In this document: positions 27,529-36,966 of the stretch, one piece after another
Layout: each line of letters opens with the position of its first letter
Numbering within the stretch: position 1 is the stretch's first letter
From: Candidatus Nitrotoga arctica
GTDB taxonomy: Bacteria > Pseudomonadota > Gammaproteobacteria > Burkholderiales > Gallionellaceae
Direction: 5' to 3'
DNA: 64,000 bases
Assembly: GCF_918378365.1 (NCBI RefSeq)
Contig: NZ_OU912926.1
Span: 1,488,001 to 1,552,000 of the forward strand
Notes under the pieces: model-generated
The model's database searches: none
Told to the model about the DNA's origin: nothing
The model's input: the letters and a program-made list of their open reading frames with translations, nothing else
Program-made: the position numbers and the translations under genes

Positions 27529-29535
27529 TTAAAATTTTGGTAAATTGGCAAGTTGCTGGGTCAGGTAGGTGCTGGTCTGGTTCATGCTGGTTAACATGGC
27601 ATCCAACGCACTATATTGCATGCGATAACGTTGCTCGATGCCGACCAGCCGCGCCTGTAATGTGGTGCGCCGGTTGCCGATGTCTGCAATGGATTTGTTG
27701 ATGCCATTGGTACGACTCACCAGAACTCCATCGCCAGCAAGAATGGATGTTGACCATTTATTCAGTGAGTAGGCATAGCCTTGTGAGTAATTCAACATGC
27801 CGCGTGCCCCCAATACTCCGCCGTTGATGCTGATGCTTAAATCTTGCGGATCGCCGCTGGTTGCGGTTAGAGTTTGACCAGAGCCGGTCGCAGTTATCCC
27901 ACCAATGGTACCGGCTACATTTACTCCGGCCGACTGTATCGGTGCACCACCCATTAAGTCGAGCGCTCCGTTGCCACCGGCGATGGCGACACTGGAGCCA
28001 GAACCATAATTAGCCGCAGTCACCGAAAGCACGCCGGCATTTTGAGTAACGGCAACCGAAATACCCGCTGCGGATAGCTCGCTCGCGCTGTTGATTTTCG
28101 ATTGCAGCTCGGCCGCTAGCGACTGTGCAGTATAGGTAGCGGCAGTCAAGGTCACGGAAGTGCTGACCCCGTTGATGATAAAGCTCAATGTGTCATTGGT
28201 GGCCGTAGTGATGGTGGTATTGGCAGCGGCTGATCCAACGGCTGTGCCTCGGGTAGCCAATTGGCTGATGTTCACCGCATAGTTTCCAGGTTTGGTGGCG
28301 TTGCTCGCAGAATTAAAGTTGACCAGGCTGTCCGTGGCATTTCCCACTGCGGCAAACAAACTGGCAATGTCGTTAAAGTTGTTAGAGATTGCGTTGCCGA
28401 GTTTGGTGCTATCCAGAGCCAGTGCCCCATCTTTTTGGAAAGAAACGCCTACCTGTGAAAGTGTGGTCAATGCGCCAGAAGTACCCGCAATGGTAGTTGT
28501 TAATGCGGCGCGCAATTGTGACTGCAGGGAGCGTACCGTGCTATCGCCTTGCAACAGTGCGCCTGTTTTAGATGCAGGATTGTAAGCCGACAATGTTGTC
28601 AATGTAGAGGATAAATCGTTGTAAGCCTTAACGAATCCAGAGATGGAGTTGCTGATTGCGGCGGTGTCGCGTACTACCGTCAGGCTTGTAGCTGAAGTAG
28701 TGGTCTTGTTCAGATTGAGGGTCACCCCTGGAATTACGTCAAAAATGGTGTTAGAGCTTTTGCTCACCGTTACGCCATTCACCTTGAAGTTGGCATTCTG
28801 AGCAGTGACAGTCTCGGCGAGATGCTGTATGCCAGCCGGATCGTTTGCTAGCAGGTTACTTACTGCAGTGTCGCCCGTCACGTTGATCTTGAGGCTGTTG
28901 TTCGCGCCATTGTTATCCGAAGACAGAGCAAGACGATAGGGGGTGCCGCTACCGTCGTTGATGATGGTTGCTGTTACGCCCATCTTGCCAGCATTGATAG
29001 CATCACGGATACCTTGCAGCGAATTATTAGTGCTGTCTATGGTGATGCTCTTGGTAGCGTTGCCATTGCTGGTAAACGCTGCGCCGGTATAAACTCCGGT
29101 GACGGCACTGAAGGTACCACCGCTGATGGAACCAAAATCGAACGTCACTGTAGTTGTAGCACCTGCGCCGATCGCAGCGGTGCTGCTCGTTTGCCCGGAG
29201 GCAACCAACTTTTGTGCCTGGGCTAGGCTAGTCACATCCAAAGAATAAGAGCCCGCTATTGCAGTGCTGGCGGCAGTAGCGGAAAAAATGGTGGCGTCGG
29301 AAGGGGTAGCATTGACCGCTTGAAATTTGCTGGCATTACTTAGCCCTTGCAAGGCAGTTTGGAAGGTTGCCAAGGCACTTTTGATTGTCCCAAAGGCGGA
29401 AAGTTTGGCCTGATAGCTGGCTTCTTTGACATTCAGTTTGGTAATGGGTTGTTGTTCCACCGTCATCAACTGACTGACGATGCTGTTGACGTCGATGCTT
29501 GTGCCAGTCGTTGCAGATGCGGTGGTAGTCACCAT
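27529..29535 (-). CDS. fliD: Flagellar hook-associated protein 2 (filament cap) FliD
   Basis: 668-aa cap protein. The N-terminal domain (about 15-115) begins with IDVNSIVSQLMTVEQQPITKLN, typical of FliD. A Flagellin_IN-like repeat lies within the middle (about 420-520, INGVSTSVTLTAATYTAQSLAAEL). The C-terminal domain ends with RYRMQYSALDAMLTSMNQTSTYLTQQLANL, the conserved coiled-coil tail. It is longer than many FliD proteins because of extra Ala/Ser/Thr-rich middle domains. It lies between flaG and fliS. Confidence 0.96.
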   Translation of the reverse strand: MVTTTASATTGTSIDVNSIVSQLMTVEQQPITKLNVKEASYQAKLSAFGTIKSALATFQTALQGLSNASKFQAVNATPSDATIFSATAASTAIAGSYSLDVTSLAQAQKLVASGQTSSTAAIGAGATTTVTFDFGSISGGTFSAVTGVYTGAAFTSNGNATKSITIDSTNNSLQGIRDAINAGKMGVTATIINDGSGTPYRLALSSDNNGANNSLKINVTGDTAVSNLLANDPAGIQHLAETVTAQNANFKVNGVTVSKSSNTIFDVIPGVTLNLNKTTTSATSLTVVRDTAAISNSISGFVKAYNDLSSTLTTLSAYNPASKTGALLQGDSTVRSLQSQLRAALTTTIAGTSGALTTLSQVGVSFQKDGALALDSTKLGNAISNNFNDIASLFAAVGNATDSLVNFNSASNATKPGNYAVNISQLATRGTAVGSAAANTTITTATNDTLSFIINGVSTSVTLTAATYTAQSLAAELQSKINSASELSAAGISVAVTQNAGVLSVTAANYGSGSSVAIAGGNGALDLMGGAPIQSAGVNVAGTIGGITATGSGQTLTATSGDPQDLSISINGGVLGARGMLNYSQGYAYSLNKWSTSILAGDGVLVSRTNGINKSIADIGNRRTTLQARLVGIEQRYRMQYSALDAMLTSMNQTSTYLTQQLANLPKF

Positions 29536-29547
29536 TCTGAATTTCTC

Positions 29548-29940
29548 CTAGGCCTTCTGTGTCAACAATAAACCATTTTGAATGCGGTCTATTGCGCGAG
29601 TAAGTGACAGTCCTTCTTCAGAAGGGAATTGACGAATCAGATCGCCGGTTGTCGAATCAACCACTTTAATTATAGATTTCTTGGTGCTGTCGTCTACGCT
29701 GAACTCAACGTCCTTGTTAGCCTGCTGCAACATTTGATTGATGTTGTCTACCGCACTCTTCAATTCTGTTGCGGAGGTCTGCTGTTTGGCGATTTGTTGC
29801 GCCGCAATTTCAGGCAACTCTGAGGCTACACCAGGCCTGGAAACAACCACACCAGGCTCGCCATTACTGGCGAGCCTGTCATTTGTGAGACTAGCAGGCT
29901 GTTGAGCCTGAGTCGTGTTGCTTATGTTTGGGATGAGCAT
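29548..29940 (-). CDS. flaG: FlaG family protein
   Basis: 130-aa protein with the FlaG core LKSAVDNINQMLQQANKDVEFSVDD followed by KSIIKVVDSTTGDLIRQFPSEEGL, which define the family. FlaG proteins modulate filament length in some bacteria. The gene lies between fliC and fliD, the usual place in betaproteobacteria. A strong terminator stands between fliC and this gene, so its transcription depends on read-through or another promoter. Confidence 0.93.
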   Translation of the reverse strand: MLIPNISNTTQAQQPASLTNDRLASNGEPGVVVSRPGVASELPEIAAQQIAKQQTSATELKSAVDNINQMLQQANKDVEFSVDDSTKKSIIKVVDSTTGDLIRQFPSEEGLSLTRAIDRIQNGLLLTQKA

Positions 29941-29961
29941 TTTGCTTCTCCTTCTCTTAAA

Positions 29962-29989
29962 AACCTAGCCGAATCGCTTCGGCTAGGTT
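29962..29989 (-). terminator. Rho-independent terminator after fliC
   Basis: A perfect 12-bp stem AACCTAGCCGAA / TTCGGCTAGGTT with a four-base loop lies 17 bases past the fliC stop. On the minus strand it is followed by a T-rich TTTAAGA. It should stop most fliC transcription before flaG. Confidence 0.92.
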
Positions 29990-30005
29990 TATGTAGCTAA
30001 CTAAC

Positions 30006-31499
30006 TTATCTCAACAGCGCCATTACTCCGTTCGGGATCTGGTTCGCCTGCGCCAACATCGCTGTACCGGCTTGTTGCAAGATCTGGTTGCGGGATAATG
30101 AAGCAGTTTCGGCAGCAAAGTCGGTATCCACGATGCGGCTGCGTGATGCAGTCAAATTTTCTGTAGAGGTTTGCAGACTGGTTACCACCGATGCGAAACG
30201 GTTTTGAAAAGCACCGAGTGAAGCGCGTGAGCTGTTTATTGAGACTAATGCACCGTCAAGAGCGGATAGTGCTGCAGTCGCACCTGCTGCGGTTGAAATG
30301 TCCAATGCCGATATGGAGGAGACCGAGGAGACGGTAGTGGCTGCTGTGACGAGTCCGCCGGCTGTAAGTCCGGCGCGTGCTGCTGCGCCGCCGCCCTGCA
30401 CGATGCCCGCTGCATTGGTGCTGTTCAGCGTGATTGTACCGTGAGTCGTTACAGCGGCAACTGGGCCTGCAACGTCACCGGTTACCAAACCAAAGGTCGT
30501 TAAAGCAGTAGCAGCATTGGTAGTACCTAGTGCTAGCAGACTGATGTCACGTCCATCCACAGCTGATAGACTAACCACTCCAGTGGACGCATTTGCTGTG
30601 GCTGTCACCCCGGATTGGTCGGAAACCGAGTTGATGGCTGCCGCAACGTTGGCACCTTGACCTGCGGCCGTAGCACCGCCAGCAATCGCGCCTACTGCGA
30701 TGCCGTTTACACTGAAACTGTTGGCGGCAGTAACGCCAGCAAATACCGATGCTGCAGCGCCAGTGAGAGTGGTTGCATTCGCTGTTGCAGTGACACCTGA
30801 CTGAGAGGAAATGGCATTGATGGCTGATGCGATGGAATAGGCACTGGCGGCACTCTGGCCGGGCAATGAACCGATATTTGACGCGCCTACCTGGAAACCA
30901 TTCAGCGTTACATCACCAGCAACAAGCGCGGCTGTTGTGGCTGCTCCGGTTCGTGTGGCCGCAGTTGTTGCTCCAGCGCTGCCCAGTTGTGTGGTACGTG
31001 CGCTGGAAATCGTGTTGATCGAGATTTGGTCGTTGGCAGTTCCACCTGCGCCGACTTGGAAGTTCTGTGCAGTGAACGTACCATCCAACAGCTTCACGCC
31101 GTTGAATGAGGAGTTTTGTGCAACACGGTCGATTTCAGCACCTAGCGATTGCATTTCGCTATTCAGTGCGGCACGGTCAGACACGGAATTGGTGCCATTG
31201 GCCGATTGAACCGCCAAGTCACGCATCCGTTGTAAGTTGGCACCGATCTGTGACAAATCGCCTTCAGCTGTTTGCGCCAAGGAGATGCCATCGTTGGCGT
31301 TACGTGCGGCTTGGGTGTTACCGTTGATTTGTGAAGTCATACGGTTCGAAATCGCTAGTCCCGCTGCGTCGTCTTTGGCGCCGTTGATGCGTAAGCCGGA
31401 AGACAAACGTTGCAAGGAGGTTTGCAGCATGCTTTGCGATGTGTTCAGGTTGCGTTGTGCATTCAGGGATGAAATGTTGGTATTAATGAATGAAGGCAT
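30006..31499 (-). CDS. fliC: Flagellin
   Basis: 497-aa filament subunit. The conserved N-terminal D0/D1 region begins PSFINTNISSLNAQRNL and includes LSSGLRINGAKDDAAGLAI. The C-terminal D0 region has ENLTASRSRIVDTDFAAETA and NQIPNGVMALLR. The middle variable domain holds two related Flagellin_IN-like blocks (about 195-245 and 260-310), both containing AINxxSxQSGVTATAN, so it has grown by internal duplication. The gene is monocistronic: sigma-28 promoter upstream and terminator downstream. A single flagellin gene is visible. Confidence 0.97.
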   Translation of the reverse strand: MPSFINTNISSLNAQRNLNTSQSMLQTSLQRLSSGLRINGAKDDAAGLAISNRMTSQINGNTQAARNANDGISLAQTAEGDLSQIGANLQRMRDLAVQSANGTNSVSDRAALNSEMQSLGAEIDRVAQNSSFNGVKLLDGTFTAQNFQVGAGGTANDQISINTISSARTTQLGSAGATTAATRTGAATTAALVAGDVTLNGFQVGASNIGSLPGQSAASAYSIASAINAISSQSGVTATANATTLTGAAASVFAGVTAANSFSVNGIAVGAIAGGATAAGQGANVAAAINSVSDQSGVTATANASTGVVSLSAVDGRDISLLALGTTNAATALTTFGLVTGDVAGPVAAVTTHGTITLNSTNAAGIVQGGGAAARAGLTAGGLVTAATTVSSVSSISALDISTAAGATAALSALDGALVSINSSRASLGAFQNRFASVVTSLQTSTENLTASRSRIVDTDFAAETASLSRNQILQQAGTAMLAQANQIPNGVMALLR

Positions 31500-31594
31500 T
31501 TTAATGCTCCTTTAACTGTGTTTGTTGTACGGCATGATTGCCATTTACTTTGGCTGGCCAGATTTTTCAGGCTCATCAACCTCGGTTAGTACAG

Positions 31595-31621
31595 TTAACG
31601 GAAAGGGCTGAGAAAACTTTA
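31595..31621 (-). promoter_or_regulatory. Sigma-28 (FliA) promoter of fliC
   Basis: Minus-strand TAAAGTTT - 11 bases - TCCGTTAA. The -35 is perfect and the -10 matches GCCGATAA at 6 of 8 positions. It lies about 95 bases before the fliC ATG, leaving an untranslated leader of roughly 85-90 bases. Confidence 0.85.
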
Positions 31622-31774
31622 GTACATGCTTATTTTTTTGTCTGAGGCGTAGAAGATCTCATTACAATTGGTCGCTGACAGGAATTCTTGCTAATTCATA
31701 ACACTATGTTTATTGTAGTATAATTTACAAAAATCGCATAATGGAACCACTAAATCTGAATCACACTCTTCCCG

Positions 31775-33478
31775 TCAATCGGCCGCAAATACACGATTTT
31801 TACCGGCTCGTTTGGCGTTGTACATGGCTTTATCTGCCCGTCCGATTGTTGATTCAGGGTCTTCGCCACTAGTATGTAGTGCAACCCCGGCGCTAAAGGT
31901 AATCAGCTGTCGGTTATTGTTATGTAGAAAAAGATTTTTAGTGAGCTCGCGCTGCAGGCGGATTATGGTGGCCATTGCCTCTTCCAGGCTAGTATCTATC
32001 AGGATAATCAGGAATTCTTCGCCGCCATAACGTGCTACTTCATCGGTCGGGCGGAGGGCATTTTTAATTACCTGGATTAAATGCACTAGTGCTTGGTCGC
32101 CGGTCTGGTGACCCAAGGAGTCGTTAAGTTGCTTAAAATTATCAATGTCGAGCAGCGCAATGCTGACTGGCGTTTGCTGGCGGTCTGCGCGTTTTATTTC
32201 GCGATCCAGTACATCATCGAGCCCGCGTCGGTTGAGTGCCCCAGTAAGTTGGTCCTCGCGTACTAATTCGCTTACTTGTTCGAGTTCTTGCTCCAGTTGT
32301 TTGACACGTTCTTCGGCAATGTGCGCCTGTTTTCGTGTGCTAACCAGCTCTTCATGTGAGCGCATTGAGATAGCCTGAATGATGCGCGTGTCTTGCATGA
32401 TGTCGCCCAGGATGTGGCTTAATTCAGTTAAGTTATCTGCTTGTCCGATTTCCAGGCTATAACCTTCAATTTTAGTGTGATATGCACTAGTGCTGTCGGT
32501 CATTTCGCTCAGGCGATCGATGAAGGTGGTCATCAGACTTTTAAGCGTGATCTTGGCATCGATCATGTTTTGTCTTAGCAAGCCTTGCTTAATGATCGTG
32601 CTGCGCAGGTTGCGTTCCGCAGTGGCGATTGTGTGTTTACTGATGGGATTCTCGATGATTTCCTGTAGGTTAAGAATCTGGTCGTGCAGCCACTTGTCTT
32701 CGGTCACCAGTTCGCCGACGTTTTCCACCAACAGGCGAAATAGACGCATCAATCCTTCCTGAATGTTGAAATTATCGTTGTCGCGTAATTCCAGCTTTAT
32801 CCAGAGCTTGCGTAGTTGCTTATTCAGCTTAATGGCTTGACCATAATCGCCGGTGGCGCGTGTCTGTTGGGCCAGTACCTGAATTTCACTCTTCAAATCG
32901 GGATCTTCGTTGTTTATGCTTTCAAGAGACTGCGCCAGCAACTCGCGCAGTTGTTCTACCAGTTCAATATCTATTGTCGTATCAATAGCCACGTCAGGAT
33001 GGCTGCTGTGAATAATGTTATTAACATTTACGGTGTCAGGTGGCAAAATGTTATCTTCTGCTTCCGATTCAAGTTTTGTCGGGATTAATTCGCGAGGATT
33101 AGACGAAGTTGTTTCTTTCCAGGAAACTATTAGGCTCTGTAATTTTGTGAACAGGGCATTGGAGTCATTATTGAATCTATTTAGAACGGTTACAACGCTT
33201 TGTTTTTTGCGTGAAATAGTGATGCCTTTGTGCGAAGCTTCCATTTGTGTGAGCAGGTCACGAATCAAATTTGGCCATGCCAGTTTCAATTGGTCGTCGA
33301 TTGATTTTTGAGGAAGCTGCGCCTCTGATGTCAAAATTTGGACCGTACTATTGGCATCGTGGTTGCCACTAATTTCCTGATACAGGCGCGTATAATTATC
33401 CGGCGTTGGAGCGATCTTGCGAGCCGCCAGGGTACTTAGGGTTAATCGCGCGATTTGGGAAGAGGTGTGATTAGGCAT
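31775..33478 (-). CDS. Diguanylate cyclase (GGDEF) with long helical N-terminus
   Basis: 567 aa. The first ~390 residues are a mostly helical region without transmembrane segments, beginning TSSQIARLTLSTLAARKIAP. A coiled coil (about 365-400) leads into the GGDEF domain (about 400-565): DQLTGALNRRGLDD, the substrate-binding DIDNFKQLNDSLGH, the I-site RPTD five residues before an intact GGEEF, and SAGVAL. It should synthesise c-di-GMP with product inhibition. It sits beside fliC on the same strand with its own upstream region. In the same window lie two PilZ receptors, so a motility-switch role is plausible (inference). Confidence 0.93.
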   Translation of the reverse strand: MPNHTSSQIARLTLSTLAARKIAPTPDNYTRLYQEISGNHDANSTVQILTSEAQLPQKSIDDQLKLAWPNLIRDLLTQMEASHKGITISRKKQSVVTVLNRFNNDSNALFTKLQSLIVSWKETTSSNPRELIPTKLESEAEDNILPPDTVNVNNIIHSSHPDVAIDTTIDIELVEQLRELLAQSLESINNEDPDLKSEIQVLAQQTRATGDYGQAIKLNKQLRKLWIKLELRDNDNFNIQEGLMRLFRLLVENVGELVTEDKWLHDQILNLQEIIENPISKHTIATAERNLRSTIIKQGLLRQNMIDAKITLKSLMTTFIDRLSEMTDSTSAYHTKIEGYSLEIGQADNLTELSHILGDIMQDTRIIQAISMRSHEELVSTRKQAHIAEERVKQLEQELEQVSELVREDQLTGALNRRGLDDVLDREIKRADRQQTPVSIALLDIDNFKQLNDSLGHQTGDQALVHLIQVIKNALRPTDEVARYGGEEFLIILIDTSLEEAMATIIRLQRELTKNLFLHNNNRQLITFSAGVALHTSGEDPESTIGRADKAMYNAKRAGKNRVFAAD

Positions 33479-33870
33479 AACTTTAATTAAAAATTAAATA
33501 GTCGAAAATTTGCTTTCTTACAGTTCTCTTTACGAAGTCGAGAAAATGCTCATTTTAGTGTGCGAGAGCAGAGTTAAAACAAAAAACCTCATAAACATTG
33601 TTGATGATCATCGGATGGTGCCCATTGTAGGGTATGTAGCGGGCGGCTAAGCTAGGATTAGCAGCTGATTTCCGCTGTAATTCACTGTGAATGCTTTATA
33701 AATTCGCGTGATGACCGTGCATCAAGCTTATTGATTATTGAATGAACGATAGCTCAAGGCTTCGCTTTTGAAGCTGGCAAGCGATTCTTGCAATTTCGTC
33801 AAATTTTTTTGGGGGCTGTCACTGGCAGGCTTCAGATCTGTGGGGATGATTTACCCAAGATTCAGCCTAA
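33479..33870. other. Intergenic gap between the GGDEF gene and ispB
   Basis: About 390 bases with no gene-like frame. I see only a minor hairpin (GCTTC-GCTTTT-GAAGC near 33757) and runs of T near 33807. No recognisable regulatory site. Confidence 0.5.
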
Positions 33871-34839
33871 TTAAAATTGCCGTGTGGCGGCAAAATTAGC
33901 TAATTGTAGTAGAGATTGTTTGTAAGCCGTATCGGGCAGGATGGACAGTGCCGCGCATGCCGCATCGGATTCTTTTTTTGCCTGCTGCCGGGTATATTCT
34001 AAGGCGCCGGTTTGTTTTATCACCTGCAATACTTCGGTAAAACCTTCGATGTTACCTTGCTCGATGGCTCGCTTTATCATTGCAGCTTGGCGGGCATCAC
34101 CATGCTGCATGGCATAAATAAGCGGTAATGTGGGTTTGCCTTCAGATAGGTCATCGCCTAAGTTTTTGCCGGTTGTTTGCTCGTCCCCAGAATAGTCCAG
34201 CATATCGTCCACCAATTGGAATGCTGTTCCCAAGTGCATGCCATACTTCGCCACAGCTTCTTCGCTGGCGCTGTCAACCTGCACCAAGATAGCGCCCAGA
34301 CGCATCGCCGCCTCGAATAGTTTGGCTGTTTTGCAATAGATTACGCGTAAATAACTGGCTGCATCTACGCTCGCGTCATGACAGCTCAATAATTGCAACA
34401 CTTCGCCTTCTGCAATAGTGTTAGTAGCATCTGCCAACGTTTGCATCACACGCATGTTATTTACTTCCACCATCATTTGAAAAGCGCGCGAATATAAAAA
34501 ATCGCCAACCAGTACACTGGCTGCATTACCAAATAAGGCGCTGGCAGTTGCGTGCCCACGGCGTAGCTCGGATTCATCCACCACATCGTCGTGTAGCAAC
34601 GTGGCGGTATGAATAAATTCCACTACCGCTGCCAAGCAGTGATGATACTCTCCCGTGTAACCTAATGCTTTGGCGGATAACACCACTAAGGCTGGGCGTA
34701 GCCGTTTGCCGCCATTATTGATAATGTACTCGCTCATTTGGTTGACCAGTGCTACATCTGAATGTAAACGGGTACGTATAATTCTGTCCACAACGGACAT
34801 ATCTGAGGCAAGAGATTGTTTTATAGCTTCAAACGACAC
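33871..34839 (-). CDS. ispB: Octaprenyl diphosphate synthase (polyprenyl synthetase)
   Basis: 322-aa trans-prenyltransferase. First aspartate-rich motif LLHDDVVDES (about 80-90), second motif LVDDMLDYSGD (about 207-217), plus GGKRLRPALVVLSAKA near the N-terminus and KTAKLFEAA. It elongates farnesyl diphosphate with IPP to make the side chain of ubiquinone. Its length and motifs fit IspB. The usual rplU-rpmA neighbours are not in the window. Confidence 0.95.
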   Translation of the reverse strand: MSFEAIKQSLASDMSVVDRIIRTRLHSDVALVNQMSEYIINNGGKRLRPALVVLSAKALGYTGEYHHCLAAVVEFIHTATLLHDDVVDESELRRGHATASALFGNAASVLVGDFLYSRAFQMMVEVNNMRVMQTLADATNTIAEGEVLQLLSCHDASVDAASYLRVIYCKTAKLFEAAMRLGAILVQVDSASEEAVAKYGMHLGTAFQLVDDMLDYSGDEQTTGKNLGDDLSEGKPTLPLIYAMQHGDARQAAMIKRAIEQGNIEGFTEVLQVIKQTGALEYTRQQAKKESDAACAALSILPDTAYKQSLLQLANFAATRQF

Positions 34840-35059
34840 AACAAACCCCTAATAATGACAATTAAAAACGGTGGTAATTAATAAAACCCGCGATGGTATG
34901 GATTGTACAGATACCGTGTCAAGCAAACATCATTTTGCGGTAGCAACCTTGCATAGAAATTAAGTGCCGGAATTGCACTATGGAAATTAATTACCTCTCA
35001 TTAATGGCGATTATACCGGCCGGAAATAAGGTTAGAGGTATGAAATTGTTACTGTTAAA

Positions 35060-36556
35060 TTATCCTTGCCTGCCCATCCTGCGATACTGTACAGCCTCGG
35101 CGATGTGAGAAGCAAGGATGTTTTCGTTGCCTGCCAGATCGGCAATAGTGCGCGCCACTTTGAGCACGCGGTGATAAGCGCGTGCAGACAAATTCAGGTG
35201 ACTGATGGCTTGCTGCAATAGTGCGGCACCTTGTGCATCGGGCGCACAGAGAACGTCAATCTCGCTTACCGTAAGCTGTGCGTTCGGTTTGTTCTGGCGG
35301 GTTAATGCGCGTTGTCGCGCTACGTTTACACGCGCTTGAATATCACTATTTGATTCTCCATCAGCCTGTTTGAGCAGAGTTTCTTGTGGCACCGCGGGAA
35401 CTTCGATCTGAATGTCTATGCGATCTAATAGCGGACCAGAAATTTTGCCGCGATAGCGTGCAATTTGATCGGGGGTGCAACGGCATTTGCCGTTGTAATG
35501 GCCAAAATAGCCACACGGGCAAGGGTTCATTGCAGCAAGTAACTGAAATTGCGCGCGGAAATCTGCGCGGCGCGCAGCGCGCGAGATGGTGATGCGTCCA
35601 CTCTCCAGCGGTTCGCGTAGCACTTCCAGTACATGGCGCTCAAATTCCGGCAATTCATCAAGGAACAGCACGCCGTGCATTGCGATAGAAATTTCACCAG
35701 GACGCGGATTGCTGCCGCCGCCGACCATAGCTACCGCGGATGCGGTGTGGTGCGGTGATCGGTACGGTCTCGTTTTCCAGCGGCTAACATCAAACATGCC
35801 GCCTAACGATTGCATGGCCGCACTTTCCAATGCTTCAGCTTCAGTCATTTGCGGCAGGATGCCGGGGAAACGCGCTGCCAGCATTGATTTCCCGGTACCA
35901 GGCGGACCGCACATCAACACGCTATGGCCGCCAGCGGCGGCAATCTCAAGCGCGCGCTTGGCCTGCCCTTGACCCTTCACTTCACACATGTCTGGATAGT
36001 CCGGCATAACAGGCTGTGCACTGGCAACTTGACGGGTGAGTGCAGCGCGACCAGATAAATGTGCCGCCACCTGCAACAAGGATTGTGCTGGATAGACTGC
36101 TGCATCTTCTACCAGCGCCGCTTCGACAGCATTTATTTCGGGAAGAATAAATGCCCGCCCGTTGGATGCTGCGTGATAGGTCATTGCAAGCGCCCCGCGT
36201 ATCGGTCGTAGTTCGCCGGTAAGCGCCAGTTCACCGGCAAATTCATATTCGGCAAGGTGGTTTGAGGGTATCTGCCCGGATGCGGCGAGAATGCCTAGCG
36301 CGATGGGTAAATCAAAACGTCCGCTTTCCTTGGGTAGGTCGGCCGGCGCGAGATTAACAGTGATGCGGCGACTAGGAAATTCAAATTGGCAAGTCAGTAA
36401 GGCTGCACGGACGCGATCCTTACTTTCTTTCACTTCGGTTTCAGGCAGGCCGACAATGGTAAAGCTGGGTAGGCCGTTGGCCAGATGCACCTCGACCGTG
36501 ACCAGCGCAGCATCCATGCCGGAAAGGGCGCGGCTATATAAAACCGCGAGGCTCAT
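35060..36556 (-). CDS. comM: Mg-chelatase-like AAA+ ATPase ComM/YifB
   Basis: 498 aa. N-terminal Lon-substrate-like domain (about 1-170) beginning with SLAVLYSRALSGMDAALVTVEVHLANGLP. AAA+ domain with Walker A GPPGTGKSMLA (about 217), Walker B GVLFLDELPEF, a four-cysteine zinc site (NPCPCGYFGHYNGKCRCTP), and a C-terminal LSARAYHRVLKVARTIADL. ComM is the helicase that drives branch migration during natural transformation. It suggests competence potential but does not prove it. Confidence 0.95.
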   Translation of the reverse strand: MSLAVLYSRALSGMDAALVTVEVHLANGLPSFTIVGLPETEVKESKDRVRAALLTCQFEFPSRRITVNLAPADLPKESGRFDLPIALGILAASGQIPSNHLAEYEFAGELALTGELRPIRGALAMTYHAASNGRAFILPEINAVEAALVEDAAVYPAQSLLQVAAHLSGRAALTRQVASAQPVMPDYPDMCEVKGQGQAKRALEIAAAGGHSVLMCGPPGTGKSMLAARFPGILPQMTEAEALESAAMQSLGGMFDVSRWKTRPYRSPHHTASAVAMVGGGSNPRPGEISIAMHGVLFLDELPEFERHVLEVLREPLESGRITISRAARRADFRAQFQLLAAMNPCPCGYFGHYNGKCRCTPDQIARYRGKISGPLLDRIDIQIEVPAVPQETLLKQADGESNSDIQARVNVARQRALTRQNKPNAQLTVSEIDVLCAPDAQGAALLQQAISHLNLSARAYHRVLKVARTIADLAGNENILASHIAEAVQYRRMGRQG

Positions 36557-36560
36557 TTAT

Positions 36561-36800
36561 CTACGGGTTGCGTTGTGCTTCAAGGGCGACGACTCGAGCT
36601 TCCAGTGCCGTCAATTTTTCGATTGTGTGTGATAACAGTTGGGTTTGTACATCGAATTCTTCACGCGTCACAAGATCCAGTTTGGTAAACCCTTGCGCCA
36701 GCAAAGCGCGGGCATTTTTCTCAACATCTTTTGCCGGGCTGTTAGCCACTGCTTTGCTTAATTTGTCGGAAATTTCATCGAAGAATTTTGTATTGAACAT
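36561..36800 (-). CDS. ubiK: Ubiquinone biosynthesis accessory factor UbiK (YqiC/BMFP family)
   Basis: 79-aa protein with a helical N-terminus (FFDEISDKLSKAVANSPAKDVEKNARALLAQGF) and a C-terminal coiled coil (LSHTIEKLTALEARVVALEAQ), the two-part structure of the BMFP family. UbiK binds UbiJ and aids aerobic ubiquinone synthesis. It lies 4 bases upstream of comM, the usual neighbourhood. A short spacing suggests an operon. Confidence 0.92.
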   Translation of the reverse strand: MFNTKFFDEISDKLSKAVANSPAKDVEKNARALLAQGFTKLDLVTREEFDVQTQLLSHTIEKLTALEARVVALEAQRNP

Positions 36801-36966
36801 TATGTATCTCCATACTTATGCATGAGGTATGTAGTGTAGCAAACTTTGTTTGAGCTATAGTTGTGTCTGATAATTCAAATATAAGAAATACCGCATGAAA
36901 TGTTCGCGGTAACTTACCGTGATTGCCATCATCATGGCCAGCGCGAAAGTTAGAACGAGATGTGCT

